From: Owenia fusiformis
Taxonomy: Eukaryota > Annelida > Polychaeta > Sabellida > Oweniidae
Assembly: GCA_903813345.2 (NCBI GenBank)
Contig: CAIIXF020000005.1
Coordinates: forward strand, 40,527,394 to 40,591,393
Direction of reading: 5' to 3'
DNA length: 64,000 bases
The notes beneath the pieces are model-generated. The model had not been told where the DNA came from. It saw only the letters and a program-made list of their open reading frames with translations, and ran no database searches. The first letter of the stretch is position 1. The number at the start of each line of letters is the position of its first letter. Below are positions 36,904 to 50,053 of this stretch, piece by piece. The translations under genes and the position numbers were made by a program.

Positions 36904-38008
36904 CAGGGTGGCCCCAAAAAAACCAATACCCAAATTTAAATCTGAATGAAAATAGCTATGTTCAATATGATACATTGATTTATATATGATTTTAAAGGTA
37001 ATCTATTTTCAAACAATTTGGTACATAACATGATGTCATGAAATCAATATTTAAGTTTTATAATGCTTATTTGGGAGGCTGGGTCAGTATTTAAGGTATC
37101 CAGATTTTAGGGAGAAAATAGTAAATCTGCGGAATAATGTTAATTTTTTATTTATTTAATTTTTTTAGGTGAATACATGCTTGTATATTTGCATATTGTG
37201 TGACTAAACTTATTGTTTATGAATTTTAGTGTTGTTTATTATCAATAAGTACTCAAAGAGGGTCTGTTAAAAGACATTAAACTTAATGTGACAATTATTT
37301 TATTTTCCAACAAGACATTGCCTGGTACCATAGATCAAAGGAGACACTGGCATTTCTTTGCAAACAAGGTGTCAATTTGATTGATCTCGATGCTTGGACA
37401 CCCAACAGTCCCGATGCTAATGTGTTTGATTACCATACATGGAGCCATCTCGAGGAAATGGTACAATCAAAAGCATCCAATAAACAGCATTGATGAGCTG
37501 AAACAGAATCCTAAAGTGCTGATATCAGAAATCTCTCAATAAGGCTATTGATAGATTGCGCTCCCACTTGAAGCTTATTGTTGATGCAGAGGGGAGGGGG
37601 TGGGGGTATATTGAGCAATTGTTAAAAAATTGTTTAAATAAAGTGTAAAATGTTATTAAACAACACTGAAATTCATAAACAATAAATTTAGTCACACAAT
37701 GATACAAATATCAATATCCAAGCATGTATTCACCTAACAAAAGAATGATATTCTATAAATAAAAAATTAACACAATTCCGCAGATTTACTATTTTCTCCC
37801 TTAAATCTGGAGACCTGAAATAGCAACCCGTCCTCCCAAATAAGTATGATAAAACTTTACTATTGATTTCATGACATAGTGTTATATACCAAATAGTTTG
37901 AAATTGTATAACCTTTAAAATGATATGTAAGTCAATGCACCATATTGAATGTAACTATTTTTATCCCGATTTTTTGAAGTTGGGTATTGGTTTTTTTGGC
38001 CCACCCTG
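36904..38008. mobile_element. Tc1/mariner-type element with about 250-bp terminal inverted repeats, inactive
   Basis: Flanked by TA dinucleotides, the expected target. The left end CAGGGTGGCCCCAAAAAAAC and the right end TTTTTTGGCCCACCCTG are complements. Similarity continues inward for about 250 bp on each side (TAAATCTGCGGAAT at 37120 against ATTCCGCAGATTTA at 37776). The middle holds only the last part of a transposase gene. Confidence 0.85.
37310..37530 (+). pseudogene. Tc1/mariner transposase remnant
   Basis: The plus strand reads through the typical C-terminal catalytic block: a QQDIAWYHRS-like segment, then WTPNSPDANVFDYHTWSHLE, corresponding to the family's W-P-SPDxNxxDY motif. The N-terminal DNA-binding part is missing and the frame breaks at both sides. 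It sits between the long terminal repeats of the 36904-38008 element. Confidence 0.75.
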
Positions 38009-38131
38009 TATATAGGTTTTATTTTGATTACACAAAATTCAAATTTGGTGAATTTTTACTTTTATTATTTATTTAAAACATTGTTCTAAGTGTACAAAAT
38101 TATAAAAAACTAAGTGAATGTGAACACAATA

Positions 38132-39218
38132 CGAGGGGTGATCAATAAGTAATGGATGCTTTTTTACACAGATAGTTTTTATAGACCAATCCCTTTGATT
38201 TTCCTACCAGTGATAGATCATTCAATTATCTATCATTTCTGAGGATTTGAAGACAAAAATGTAAAATACATGTTGATATATCTTTATTTCCTTGAAGGAG
38301 GTATAGGTACCCCGGGACCGACATTTACGTCACATGTTCAGTTTTCACCAGTTTGGCAAATTTCAGTTAGATTTAAACTTTTCATATGCAACATGTGTTG
38401 TGTTGTTTGAAATACTTTGCTGACTGGTCAACACATAAACAGAAAGTATTGTGATGTCAGAGTGTTGTATGGAAGGGGTTTGCAGGTCAATTTGAGAAAG
38501 CATTGTGGAAGAAAGGGGTGGTGAGAGAAGGGAACACCCTACTCCGTATGGACATTGCACCTGCCCACAGATCTCAAAATGTTCAGAAAACAATATCCCT
38601 GGACCTCAAAATTGAGCCCTTGGCCAATGCACCATATTGTCCAGATCTGCTCACATGTGACTTATTTATTTCTATACTACTTATTTCTATAGAGAAAGGA
38701 TGCATGTTTATTGATATTGATGAAATAAAACAACCCGTGCAACTGCATCTTGCTACCATGTCAGAGAATGGATACAGCCTTGTCTCATAATCTTGAATTA
38801 AGAGGATGAGGAATTGTGTACATGTAGCACTTGATGGAACCTATGTAGAGGGCTCTGTGGAATGAATGTGGCATGAATACCACATAGTGATGATAAAATA
38901 TTCAAAATCAACTATGGCATAATAAAATGGGGTAATTCATGACCATAATGGTTTGTTTTGTTCAGTCTGCATTCAACTGCATTGCATGTTAAACAAGCTA
39001 AAATAGCTTCAGAATGTTTGACGTAAATGTCGGTCCCGGGGTACCCATACATCCTTCACAGAAATAAAAATATATCAAAAGATATTACATGTTTTGTTTT
39101 CAAATCTTCAGAGTTGATGGATAATTGAATGATGTATCACTGGTAAGAAAATCGAAGGGATTGGTTTATAAAAAGCATCTGTGTAAAAAAGCGTCCATTA
39201 CTTATTGATCACCCCTCG
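38132..39218. mobile_element. Mariner-type element with about 200-bp terminal inverted repeats, inactive
   Basis: Flanked by TA. The ends CGAGGGGTGATCAATAAGTA and its complement TACTTATTGATCACCCCTCG are nearly perfect. The terminal repeats continue to GGTACCCCGGGACCGACATT at 38310 and its complement at 39025. The insertion is only about 120 bp from the preceding mariner-type element. Confidence 0.85.
38503..38790 (+). pseudogene. Mariner transposase remnant
   Basis: The reading frame contains IAPAHRSQNVQKTI and APYCPDLLTCDLF, degenerate forms of the mariner APAHRS and YSPDLAPCDxF catalytic blocks. The first catalytic aspartate region and the N-terminal half are absent, so it is non-functional. 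Confidence 0.8.
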
Positions 39219-39385
39219 TACATGCAAAAGATACAAAAAAAATATATATATATATAATAAATTATAACATCATCTCATGTGTAATGAGTTGTCATCAGTT
39301 TCAGTAAGTTCAAAGTAATCTGGGACAATAAAATTGATATCATTTAAAGTGTAATTCCATAATATGGATGATGATCTGGCAAATG

Positions 39386-40947
39386 CTATAAACAATAAAG
39401 GCACCATGTAAAGATTAAATCACCTTTGCCTCTAATGAAGTCATACACAATGTCATCAAAATGTGGATCTTTTATAATTTCAAAAAGTTATTCTAAAAAA
39501 TTATATTTAGATAATTAAACTTTATATTTGGATACTTTAAACTTTGCATGGTACCTTTAATCTTTGCATGGGACCTTTAATCTTAGCATGGCCCACATCG
39601 CTCTTGTTTGTTGCCAGGCAACTACCCAGCCATGAAACTGGAAATTTCTAAGAAAAACTTCAGAATAGAACCTATCATTAATGTGCGTATATAAAGTCCA
39701 TAACTCATTTACAAAGCCCATTGTACAGTTTGGTGATTATTGCATAGATTGGCCATAAATTGATATACAAGGAAGGCACACTAACCTACCTCGATTGCGC
39801 ATGCCTTCAACCAGGTCGCTTTTGAGTATATCGACTGGTAAGTCAAAGGTTACAACGTTTGGTGCTCGGAGTGAGTCAATATTGCTATTCGCTGAACTTC
39901 AGTGGTGCAATAGTGAAGTCCATGTTCCAAGTTATATGATAGTTAAAGAAAGAATGTAAATAATATCGTTTTAAATTTTAAAATATGTTATATGTCATAG
40001 TACACGGTACACAGTTGCAAAAGTTGATCAATACAGGGTACAAGGAATGTAAATTGTTCAATAGTACAGGGAGCGAGAGAGTAAGCTGATTATACAGACA
40101 TACTATGTCCAGATCTCATGTTCATTTACGTTGCACACAGTGAAGATAATGCTAAAAAGGCCGTCTGTTGATGCTTTGAGGTGTCATCAATTGTTATTAA
40201 ATCAAAATAAAGTAAACATTATTTTGTAGATTTAGACACAGGCTTTCAGGTCGTATATGTATTTTAGTCATTAAATTAACAAGAACGCTAGATTATACGT
40301 GTTACTAGGGTATCAAATTGAATTAAAATAACAAAATTAAATATGAACACGTTTATGATAATCAGTATTAATGACAATCCGCTATTCAGAATAATTAAAA
40401 TTGCCTGAACTACATGTGAAGAATCTTTCTATATAACCCCTTGAATGGTCTAATTCACTGCCGTCCTCAAAAACCGATAATTTAAAATATTTTGTTCAAA
40501 ATACTATCTTGTATATTGTAAAAAAAACTAATACCAGATCGATGTAGTCTTATATGACGTGTTGAATGTCAGATGTTTTTGGATGGTATCTGCTCCAGTG
40601 ATTTTGCATTTTAATCATGAAACGCTCATCACAAGACACCTTGAAACAAACATTATCCTCTCTGTGACAAGAGGAAAAATGTTTCACAAAATGTTATGCC
40701 TTACAACAAAGTAAAGATACATTTCTGGGACGACTTTTTAAGCATCTTAAAATTTTAGAAAAACAATTGATTCACAAAAATACAGTTGAATAACATACTG
40801 GAAAACGTATCCACATATAACACAATGACACGCAGTTAAACAACAGTTAAGTGGTTTTTTGTTACAAATCAATGTAAAATTTTCATAGGGAAACTTACAT
40901 GCTCCCTGTACATTGATAGATTTACTGGAATGTATCGTGTATTGCAT
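39386..40947 (-). CDS. Candidate small three-exon gene (77 aa), unrecognised
   Basis: Three exons join in phase: 40947-40899 (MQYTIHSSKSINVQGA, donor GTAAGT), 39891-39790 (SNIDSLRAPNVVTFDLPVDI then LKSDLVEGMRNR, donor GTAGGT) and 39468-39386 (DPHFDDIVYDFIRGKG, then a stop at 39386-39388). Exon 2 looks convincingly protein-coding. The acceptor of exon 3 (TATAAAAG) is weak in pyrimidines; a better acceptor 35 bases upstream would put a stop in every frame. The last ten residues may instead be intron read-through. I do not know the family. The gene is co-oriented with and downstream of MINPP1. It could also be the remaining end of a larger gene disrupted by the mariner insertions to its left. 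Confidence 0.35.
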
Positions 40948-41690
40948 TCGAGTTTTGCTTCACTGCGCCCACTATTATCTATCTTTGCCTATAGTGGTTT
41001 TTTGCCCACAATATTCTACAAACTGCTTGATGAATCAATTCTATGTCTGGTAGAACACTAAAAATAAATGTAAAATGTATTTTAAGTCCAGAAATATGGA
41101 ATTAAACCCACGTCCTCCATTTGCAACTTAGCTGTACCCTGTTTCCCTTTTAAACGTGGTCACGTGGTAGGGTAGTGTGGAAGGACAATGAAATAAATAC
41201 AGAAGTAATTCCTGAGTAAAAAATACCAATAACCAGCAATAAAAATGTTAAGAAATATTTTGTTAAAATTACAACCACAAGTAATTTCAGAGGAAATAGA
41301 TATTCCTTTACAATATCTTAAAGTTTATCTTGTTTATATATGATTCACAGTGACACAAAAATGCCTTGGTCACATTTGCTCCAGTCTTCAACACCGGCCC
41401 CTGGCCGATGTGTATTTTGTTCAAAATTGAATGCAAAATACTGTAAAAATATTCATTGGCCAGTCGTCTGTACTGAAAATCGTAGCAAGTGAGACCAAGC
41501 CATTACAGAAATGGAATTTTTATTTTCATAATCTCTAGAATATAGCTTACATTATGTGCAAAGATACTTCCCACATTATATTGTTCAAATATCCACTGTT
41601 TAATTGAAAAAAGTATAAAAAGGCAACATTTACATGGTTAAAAAGCTGATAGTAAAAAACCCGATTTCATGTGAGCTGAGGACACTTTAC

Positions 41691-44532
41691 TTATAATTCA
41701 TCCTTTTGATCACCATCCAATTCACACATCTCGTCAAAGTTACAGTTTGATTGAATTTTCTTATAAAGATCTTTAATAAAGCTATATGGACACAAGTAAT
41801 CTTCACATCCAGGAAATCTCAGTTTTTGTTCATTTACCACCAGCTCCACCATGTAGTCTTCAACATTTTCTTGTCCATTGCATTGACATCTGTATAGATT
41901 TAATCCAATGTTAGCAGCCATTGGGGCCATTAAAGAGGTCCTGAATTGTCTGTTGTTGTGTTGTGCAAAGTTTTCAGCACTTAGTGGAAGGGGATCTTTG
42001 AATAAACCAAGTAGACAAAGGAATGGCATAATTGTCTCTGCATGACCAAATCTGAACACTGCCTTTGTGTACCTGAAAAAATTAAAAAACATTATTATTT
42101 GGTATTTGAGTTATCAAAGATAATATTTCTTAAATTGCAGCCATTTTAATTAGAGCAACCATATTGGCAATTCCCTCTTCAAATTCCTTCTTAAGTGAAA
42201 TACATCACCCTAGAAAATTGGAACAAAATCTGTCAACCCATATTTGAGTTATTGCTGGTACAATCACATGGATGGATAAATGGCTGAATTTATAGATCAG
42301 GGTTCTCACTAGGCTTTTAGACTCTGAGAGATTCTCGGGAGTCTAATGTCTTTAGACACTCTTGCTCCAGTGTCTAATAGATTTTCTGGAGTCTAAAGTG
42401 TTTTTTCCGGAGTCTAATTTTACATTTTTGTCACATTATTTGTGGTAAAACTCTTGAGAAAATACAGAAAACTGGATACAAAAAGGGAATTTTAGAAATG
42501 CATATTGTGATTAAAATAGGAAGATAATCTTCAGCAGTATTTTGAAAAATATACTAATAGGGTGTCACAGATCTCACATGGGGGAGGATTAGTTGCAATA
42601 CTGCGAAAAATCCGGAGTCTAAAAATTTCCTAGCGAGAACTTTGTAGATGGTTTATCCCGACTCAAACTTTAATTGGATAATGAAGCAATGACTAAAATG
42701 TGAATGTACTAACCTATTTCCAGTTTGGATAGCCTGGATAGCCTCATCAAAGCCATTGAATATACTAGATAATATGGGACAACTGATTGAGTATCCTAGT
42801 TCATAGCCATAGGATGTCACCCAGTAGTGCTGAAGAAGATGCAAATCATGGAGCATTAGTTTTTTGAGAAAGTAAAGCCTCAGTCGCATTTGCTCTATGG
42901 TGGCCAAAGCTTCACAAAATTGATACTGAAATATGTAGTTCTTTCTACTTATCCTTGTATTTTATGCTGCACATTTCTCTCGAATTTGCGGGGCTACTGC
43001 CACCAAACAGTTGCCATAGATCTGTAGATCAGATGACTGGAGGGAGTAATTGCCATATTTGTAAAAGTAAACGCTTTTTGGATTCAGTGATCTCCCCAGG
43101 ACTTTTTCCCAACAAGGTACAAAATTCTAATTCTACATGTTTTGGTCAAATGTTGATTTTATCTCAAATTCCCTCCAAGTAACAAAATTCACTTTGTTAC
43201 TCAACAACTGTTGTTAATTTGGCACCATCCCCAAGTGTCATCACTAGTTGTAGTAGAACCATATGATATATGACACTCTAAATGTGATATGTACCTTCAG
43301 TTCCATTAGGTACTCCACCACCTCTAGGTCTCTATCCTCCAGTAGATAACACCAGCCAGAATCTAGCCCCAACAACCCTGTCTCAAAGCCACATGTTGTG
43401 TACACATTCTTGACATCACCTTAAAGTATTTATTTAATATTCAATATTCAAGGTAACAATACTGTACTGTAACAGTAAAACCTGTGTAGTTGGAACATAA
43501 TTGGTGTTCCATTAAGGAGGTGTTCCACTTACAGAGGTTTTTTAGTATTGAGTCAAAGGGTATCTATTAAATGCATGTCATTAAATACTGTACTTGTGGT
43601 GAAGAAGCAATAGCTTTTGTGTAAACCAGTACCTAAAGGTTATCATGCACTTCTAGATGATTGAGAGGGAGGAAACATACAGATTGTAAATGACTGAATC
43701 TATGGTATGTGCTCACTAGTAATAATAATGCATATGTAATTAAAAGCAACCTCATCTTCTCACCTGTATCTAACAAGCTAGGATCTGTAACACCCAGTCT
43801 TGCATTCAGTCTTTCCAAAGCTTCTGACATATATTTCCCATTTTTAAATTTATGAAATTCAGATAAAATCTTATCAGATTTCTCTGTCTTTGCAAATTTT
43901 TTGCAGCCATCAAAGAATCTTGTCAGTGTATTATCTATGACTACATTTGAGTGATTAAACTCTGAGGTATGCTTTAATCCCTGAATAAAGTTATGTGCAC
44001 TGTCAAATGAGCGTGACTTTGAGCTTGATTCAAACACAATATCTTTATTATCTGCTGTTCTCCAGAGAGATTGATATGTTTTTCCTACACGCCTTCCTAT
44101 TTCATAATGCTCTTCTGCTCCAACTGGATGAAGTTCCTGAGCTTGCTCAACCGTAAAGTTATTCGTCCAATGAAATAGGTTTTGGCTCAATTGATCGTCT
44201 TTGTGGTGCTGCAAGTACAGCTTAATTTTATTGAATGTTATGTCACAACCAATGATGTCTTTGAGACTGGGATATCTACTTCCATGCCTCAGTGTCCAAG
44301 ACAGCTGCACAGGCTCACAACATTTTGGAATATTTTTTTCTGAATTGAATTTGATTCCTGCATGTTCATTCAATGGATTAGTCTTCAAGAACTCAATAAA
44401 ACTGGGAATTGAGTTGTTATAAGAAGTCTTTGTTGTGAATAGTTTTCGTTTAAATGGATTAGTCATCGATTCTTTTGCGATTAAAGGCAATATAAGTGTA
44501 AAAATGGTAAATATATTCAGTTTTGCTTTCAT
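41691..44532 (-). CDS. MINPP1: Multiple inositol polyphosphate phosphatase 1
   Basis: A histidine-acid phosphatase that removes phosphates from InsP6/InsP5 and 2,3-bisphosphoglycerate in the ER lumen. Four exons, 44532-43764, 43419-43295, 42925-42714 and 42072-41691, join with matching phases to 495 aa, near the usual 480-490. I chose the ATG at 44532 over the upstream in-frame ATG at 44592 because it opens directly into a signal peptide (MKAKLNIFTIFTLILPLIA). The active-site motif RHGSRYP is at residues 82-88 and the proton-donor motif HAE at about 379-381. HAE rather than HD is the MINPP hallmark. Other family blocks include SWTLRHG, FESSSKSRSFDSA and YGYELGYSISCPIL. The C-terminus is KDEL, an ER-retention signal. 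Intron 3 carries a MITE. Confidence 0.96.
42299..42642. repeat. MITE-like element in MINPP1 intron 3
   Basis: The ends GGTTCTCACTAGGCTTTTAG and CTAAAAATTTCCTAGCGAGAAC are inverted complements. The interior has several GGAGTCTAA/TTAGACTC copies. The same ends occur at 35070-35305. Confidence 0.65.
43470..43546. repeat. Very short ACAGTAAAACCTG-family element
   Basis: Starts ACAGTAAAACCTGTGTAG and ends CAGAGGTTTTTTAGTA. Inside are GTTCCATT and GTTCCACTT blocks. It lies in MINPP1 intron 1. Confidence 0.6.
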
Positions 44533-44592
44533 TTTAAAACCCGGAAGTCTACCCGGGTTGGCGTGACCTTGAACTTGTCTCTGAGGCAACAA

Positions 44593-45162
44593 AAATAAAT
44601 ATCTGCAAAAAGTTGGTAAAGTCTCATTTTTGTGTGCTTTTGTTGTATTTTAATGTAGTTCTTAAATATGCGCTATCATTCGTTAACATAGTTTTAACTC
44701 AGGAATGTGTCAACGTGGTCTTATATTCCTTCAACTATTAGTGATTTAAAAAATACTCTATTATCGCCCATTAAAATGTGAATAAAATGTGCAAACCGAA
44801 TGCAATGTCAATATTGAAGCCAATTTTTCTTCAAGTACATTAAACTATCTGAATTTTCTTTGTGGTGGATTGGATTTCACTTCTGTGCTATGCATTTTAC
44901 ATCGTAAATTCTGGATCGATCGAAGGCCGCCGGCCATTGTAAATCTCTATAAATATGCAACAAATACTTGTCAATAATATAAAAACACCTGAACACCTTT
45001 GTTATAGATTATTACAATCACATTCTCAAGCCAAATCATATTTTTCTAAAAAAACATTGAAATAGATAATAGATCATGTTTACGTCATCATAGAGGTTTG
45101 TGTCACCTGGCGAGGCTGGCGTTTGATCTCGTAATACTCATCATTTCGCCTTTGCATTTTCC
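44593..45162. other. Spacer between divergent MINPP1 and ADAT2
   Basis: It should contain the MINPP1 promoter. No clear core motif is seen and no other gene. Confidence 0.35.
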
Positions 45163-45661
45163 AGTTCTTATAACCATGGACTTGAGTCAATGTTTCTCTC
45201 GAAAGTACTGCCATATAATTTTACCAGGATTGGAAACAGGAATTCCATGAAAAAAAGTTCCTGTTTTATTTCTCCATTCTCGCCTTAATTAGCTCATTTT
45301 GGTGACTTGAACTTGAACAGCTATATTAACAAGAATCTTATAGTATACAATCAGTATAAATTATAACTGTAATTGTACCTATTAGCCTCATTTGATTGTT
45401 TCTTGGTGACTGGTAAGATCCAGTCAGAGTTTTGGCAATGGATGGCATTTTCAGATGATGACCAATCAAATAGCACGATATGATCACATGATCAATCGCA
45501 AGGACACATTTTCCAAGAGATAATCGATGATGCTAGTTTATGAAGAGATGATAACGTGACCTTCTGCCAAAGCGCTGGCTTCTTGTTTCCAATCCTGGTA
45601 AAATCATATACCAGTATAAATTTCAAAAGAAACGTCGACTCAAGTCCGTGCTTATAACTAT
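45163..45661. repeat. MITE-like element with about 85-bp terminal inverted repeats
   Basis: The left arm runs from about 45163 (GTTCTTATAACCATGGACTT) to TTTTACCAGGATTGGAAACA near 45240. The right arm is its complement: TGTTTCCAATCCTGGTAAAA near 45580 to AAGTCCGTGCTTATAAC near 45657. No coding capacity. It lies about 430 bp upstream of ADAT2. Confidence 0.8.
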
Positions 45662-46081
45662 ACTATCTTAATATGAAGTTTGAGACAGTGAAATGTATTG
45701 TAATTTTTATTTCAAAATTCGTACTACAAAATGAAGATAGTCATACCCATCTTCTGCTTTACATTAATGTACATCATGCCTTTCTTGATCATTGTACCCC
45801 AAGAATTTTTCTTCCTTCTTTTGCCGCTAGACCAACATCATAGGATAACATTGCCTCTTTACTCTGAGCTCTCATGGTCCCATATTTGTTATTTAGTCAA
45901 CCTGATAGAATGCTTCACTTACTTCATCACTTCACATGTACTATCACAAACATAGGATAAAATAATGTGATAAGAAAAAAAGATTGATATGACAAAAAAA
46001 TGTTTTATGAAATACATTTACATGTACTTGCAGGTTGGTTAGCTTCGTAGCTGAAAGTGCTCATATAGTGGTGAATGGTGA

Positions 46082-46624
<543 letters not shown>

Positions 46625-46891
46625 ATTTAATCAAATACTGCATATGCCACAGGTAAATATTAATTTTCAGTTTGAATCTAGTACATGTTCATGTACATGC
46701 AGTTACTATTCATACAGAACTTTTTGTGTGATAGACATTCGTAGCAGTGTAACTATCAGATATATTTTTTTTTGCACGTTTATTGTCATTGTCTTAAATG
46801 TTAATTGGTACATTTACGGGGATGATCTAATTTACTAAACTATCTGAGCAATTTTTTCAAGCCTAATTTTACAGTAAAGAAGGTCAGAAGT

Positions 46892-46897
46892 AATAAA
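46892..46897 (+). terminator. Poly(A) signal of ADAT2
   Basis: AATAAA about 270 bases after the ADAT2 stop codon at 46624, in the sense orientation. Confidence 0.5.
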
Positions 46898-47002
46898 CTG
46901 ACAAAATTTATTTAAAGTGCAATCGAGTATTCACTTTAAAAAAATATTTTAGGATCTGAAATAGGCGCTGGCCTTTAAGTGGTATAAGATTACATGATAA
47001 AT

Positions 47003-47187
47003 AGAGGTTATTTAATGGGAGGGATGGAATATGGATTTTATTCCGAGGGAAAATATGATATTGGCCAAGGAAAATATCATATTGACCGAGGGCGATAGCC
47101 CGAGTGTCAATATGATATTTTCTGAGGCCAATATCATATTTTCTCAAGGAATAAATCCATATTCCATCACGACCATCAATAACCTTT
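47003..47187. repeat. Near-perfect 185-bp palindrome
   Basis: Arms of about 85-90 bp fold around a short centre (GAGGGCGATAGCCCGAG). Paired landmarks: GAGGTTATTTAATGG / CCATCAATAACC, GGAATATGGATTTTATTCC / GGAATAAATCCATATTCC and AAATATGATATTGGCC / GGCCAATATCATATTT. A few mismatches occur. Confidence 0.85.
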
Positions 47188-47350
47188 TTATTTCATAATA
47201 ATGATTATGATAATAATGAGGATATAATATGATATAATCATGATAATAATTTCAATAATTTCAATTTTCCAAACGATTTTTTTACTTCCTGTAGAGATGT
47301 GCTAGACGAAAAGCGTAAAACTCAAGAGAAATTACCGGGAATATTTCTGA

Positions 47351-47440
47351 TACGGGATCTGATACGGGATTTTTGCTGATACGGGATCCAATACGGGATC
47401 TGATACGGGATTTTGGCTGATACGGGATCTGATACGGGAT
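47351..47440. repeat. GATACGGGAT(CT) short tandem repeat
   Basis: Seven GATACGGGAT or AATACGGGAT units, interspersed with TTTTTGCT spacers, lie just right of the 185-bp palindrome and probably belong to the same repeat. The next non-coding stretch to 48244 shows no gene. Confidence 0.75.
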
Positions 47441-48244
47441 TTTTCAAATAACACTTTTATTCCCTGTTATTTTCCCAGGGAAAACATGTTATTATGGAAT
47501 AAGTGACTATATTCCTCATTGCATGTTGCCAGATATCGTTGATATTAATGCACTTACAACAGGATCTTTTAAATCAATATAAGCAACAGTTATATAAACA
47601 GACGAAGAAGAAATATTGATTGTGTTATTTATGCAAATATTTAAGTGTTGTAGAGGTCAAAGTTATATCACTGAGCAACAAGTAAGCATTCAGTCATAGA
47701 ATCATCTTAAATGAATGTTAGTCCTTGTTGAAAAACATTTTTGTTTGTGCTGATGTATTTTTGAATTTATTGACAGCTGACATTATGTTGAATATTTTGT
47801 AGTCTTGAAGCCATGTATTTAGGGAGTAGCATAGCCTATAATTTGTATGAATTATCAGTTCAATATTTTACATTACTGTATTTTGAAATTCATAAATGAT
47901 AATGCTCAATTCTGTTTTATTTGTTTATTTAAAGGAAATAATAGCAGTTTATTATGTATTAGAGCTTCTCTAGTGAGTGTAATGATATCACCGGGGATTT
48001 CCCAAAGTACTCTATTCTTTATTTCGTTCATTCCCTCATTCTGGAGTAAGTAATAAATTGTATTCAAACTAATTATTCATAGTCAGTGCTTTATCTGGCA
48101 TTTGTTGACATTAATCTAACAGTGAGAACACTTTTTCTTTCTAGGTCATGGAAACAATATAGGGATTCATACATTGTTTGGTACAACTTTAGAACAGACC
48201 ATACATACGAAAGACTAATGACCTGAAATTGATAAATTTCTGAA

Positions 48245-50008
48245 ATGGGTTGTGGATCATCAGTTGTGAGACAGAAATCTGAAAAAGAGGAACAATGGGA
48301 CAGAGTTTGGGAGACTGTAGAGGTGAAAAAGCCAAAGGGCAACATGTCAAAGAACCTTGTAGTCAAACGTTCAGGGTGGAAGACCGTAAGGATCTTTGTG
48401 TCGTCAACTTTTAGGGACTTTCATCATGAGAGAGAAATACTAGTGAAAAAGGTAATGATGATTTTATGTGATTATTTACACTTCTAATTACTAATAATGA
48501 ATGACCAGGATAATCCTAAGAAAGATAAGCAAACTGAAATAAAAATGTTATGCTAGGAACATATTTTTCTAGTATACACATTACACATTATGCTATATGA
48601 ATAACTTTCCAGAAATCAACTGTATTAATTGTTGACCTCCGCTGCAAGCCAAGATTTTAATGGCCATTGGCCTGATATGACTTTAAGTCAGCTTTCTAAA
48701 TTGTTTACCTTTTATCAAAGATAAACTAAAAAAAATATTCAGAATGTATGTCTACTAAAAAATGCATTTTTGTTTTGTGTTCCAGGTTTTTCCAGATTTG
48801 AGAATATGGTGTCAGAGCAGACGTCTGCATTTAGTGGAGTGTGACCTAAGATGGGTGAGTTAATATTTTAACAAAAATACAGTAAAAATTCATACTCCTT
48901 CAGTTAAATTGTAATGTTTTTCATTGGTTCATATGCCTATTGAATCTGTCAACAATTTTCAGATGAACAAAAGGTACATTGATCTGAATTAATGCTCATA
49001 TCCATTTTATGGGATCCATACTGGTAATTTACACCATCAGTCCTGACTACTACTTTAACCTCATTTTGGAGAGCCTTTTGTCTTCATAATTATCACAAAC
49101 ATGAGTTGTATTAGGAATCATCAAGTGAGCCACCCAAACATGCCATTTTTACCTCTGTACCTCTGTTAGTTTAGCCATTGCGCAAAAAGCAACTCGCCTA
49201 AGCCCTACTATGTTTTAAGACATAAACTTTAACCATGACTTCTTGGTCTTTAAGCTCTTGAGTGATTTCTGTTCGATTCGATATTCCAGGGCGTTCCCAA
49301 AGATTCAACCACTGAGACAACACTAAGGACATGTCTGGAAGAGATAGATCGCTGTTACCAAGACAACATCATGCCATTTTTTGTCAACATGACAAGGTGA
49401 AAGCTCTTTGAAAACCAGTAATTTGAATTTGACTTAATGTGCTCCAGGTATTTTGCAGTTAGTATAAAACTTAATGTCAGATTTGTTAAAGCACAGTACC
49501 TACTTCCAATAATAAAAAGCACAAGAAATGATCAGTTAAGGAACAAAATGCCATTTAAAAGCACATCTGTTCAATGTCAAGAGTATAAGAAATATTTTTG
49601 AATTTGTTCTTCTTTCTATATTCATTACTATATCTCTAATTTGTTGTTTTAGTGAGCGTATAGGCTGGATCCCTTTGGAAGAGGAAGTGCCAGCATCTAT
49701 CAAGTCAGAATACAAATGGGTCAATGGCCTTTCTGTTACAGAGATGGAAATCATGCATGCTTCATATAGGAAAGATAACCCAAACTGTAAGTGAAGCATA
49801 AAGTAAGATTTAGAGATTCCCCTGACCTTTAGTCAAGGATTGAGACCCAATTTGAGCCAAGGCTTGTCTCTGCTAGGTCACTTTTGGTACAGACCATCTT
49901 GTTTTTCATTAGAATTTCATTTTGGCCAGATCCAATAACAAAGACACATCATAAGTATAACTAATCATAATTAAATGAAACACCAAACATCCAAACAATG
50001 ATTCTTTG

Positions 50009-50053
<45 letters not shown>

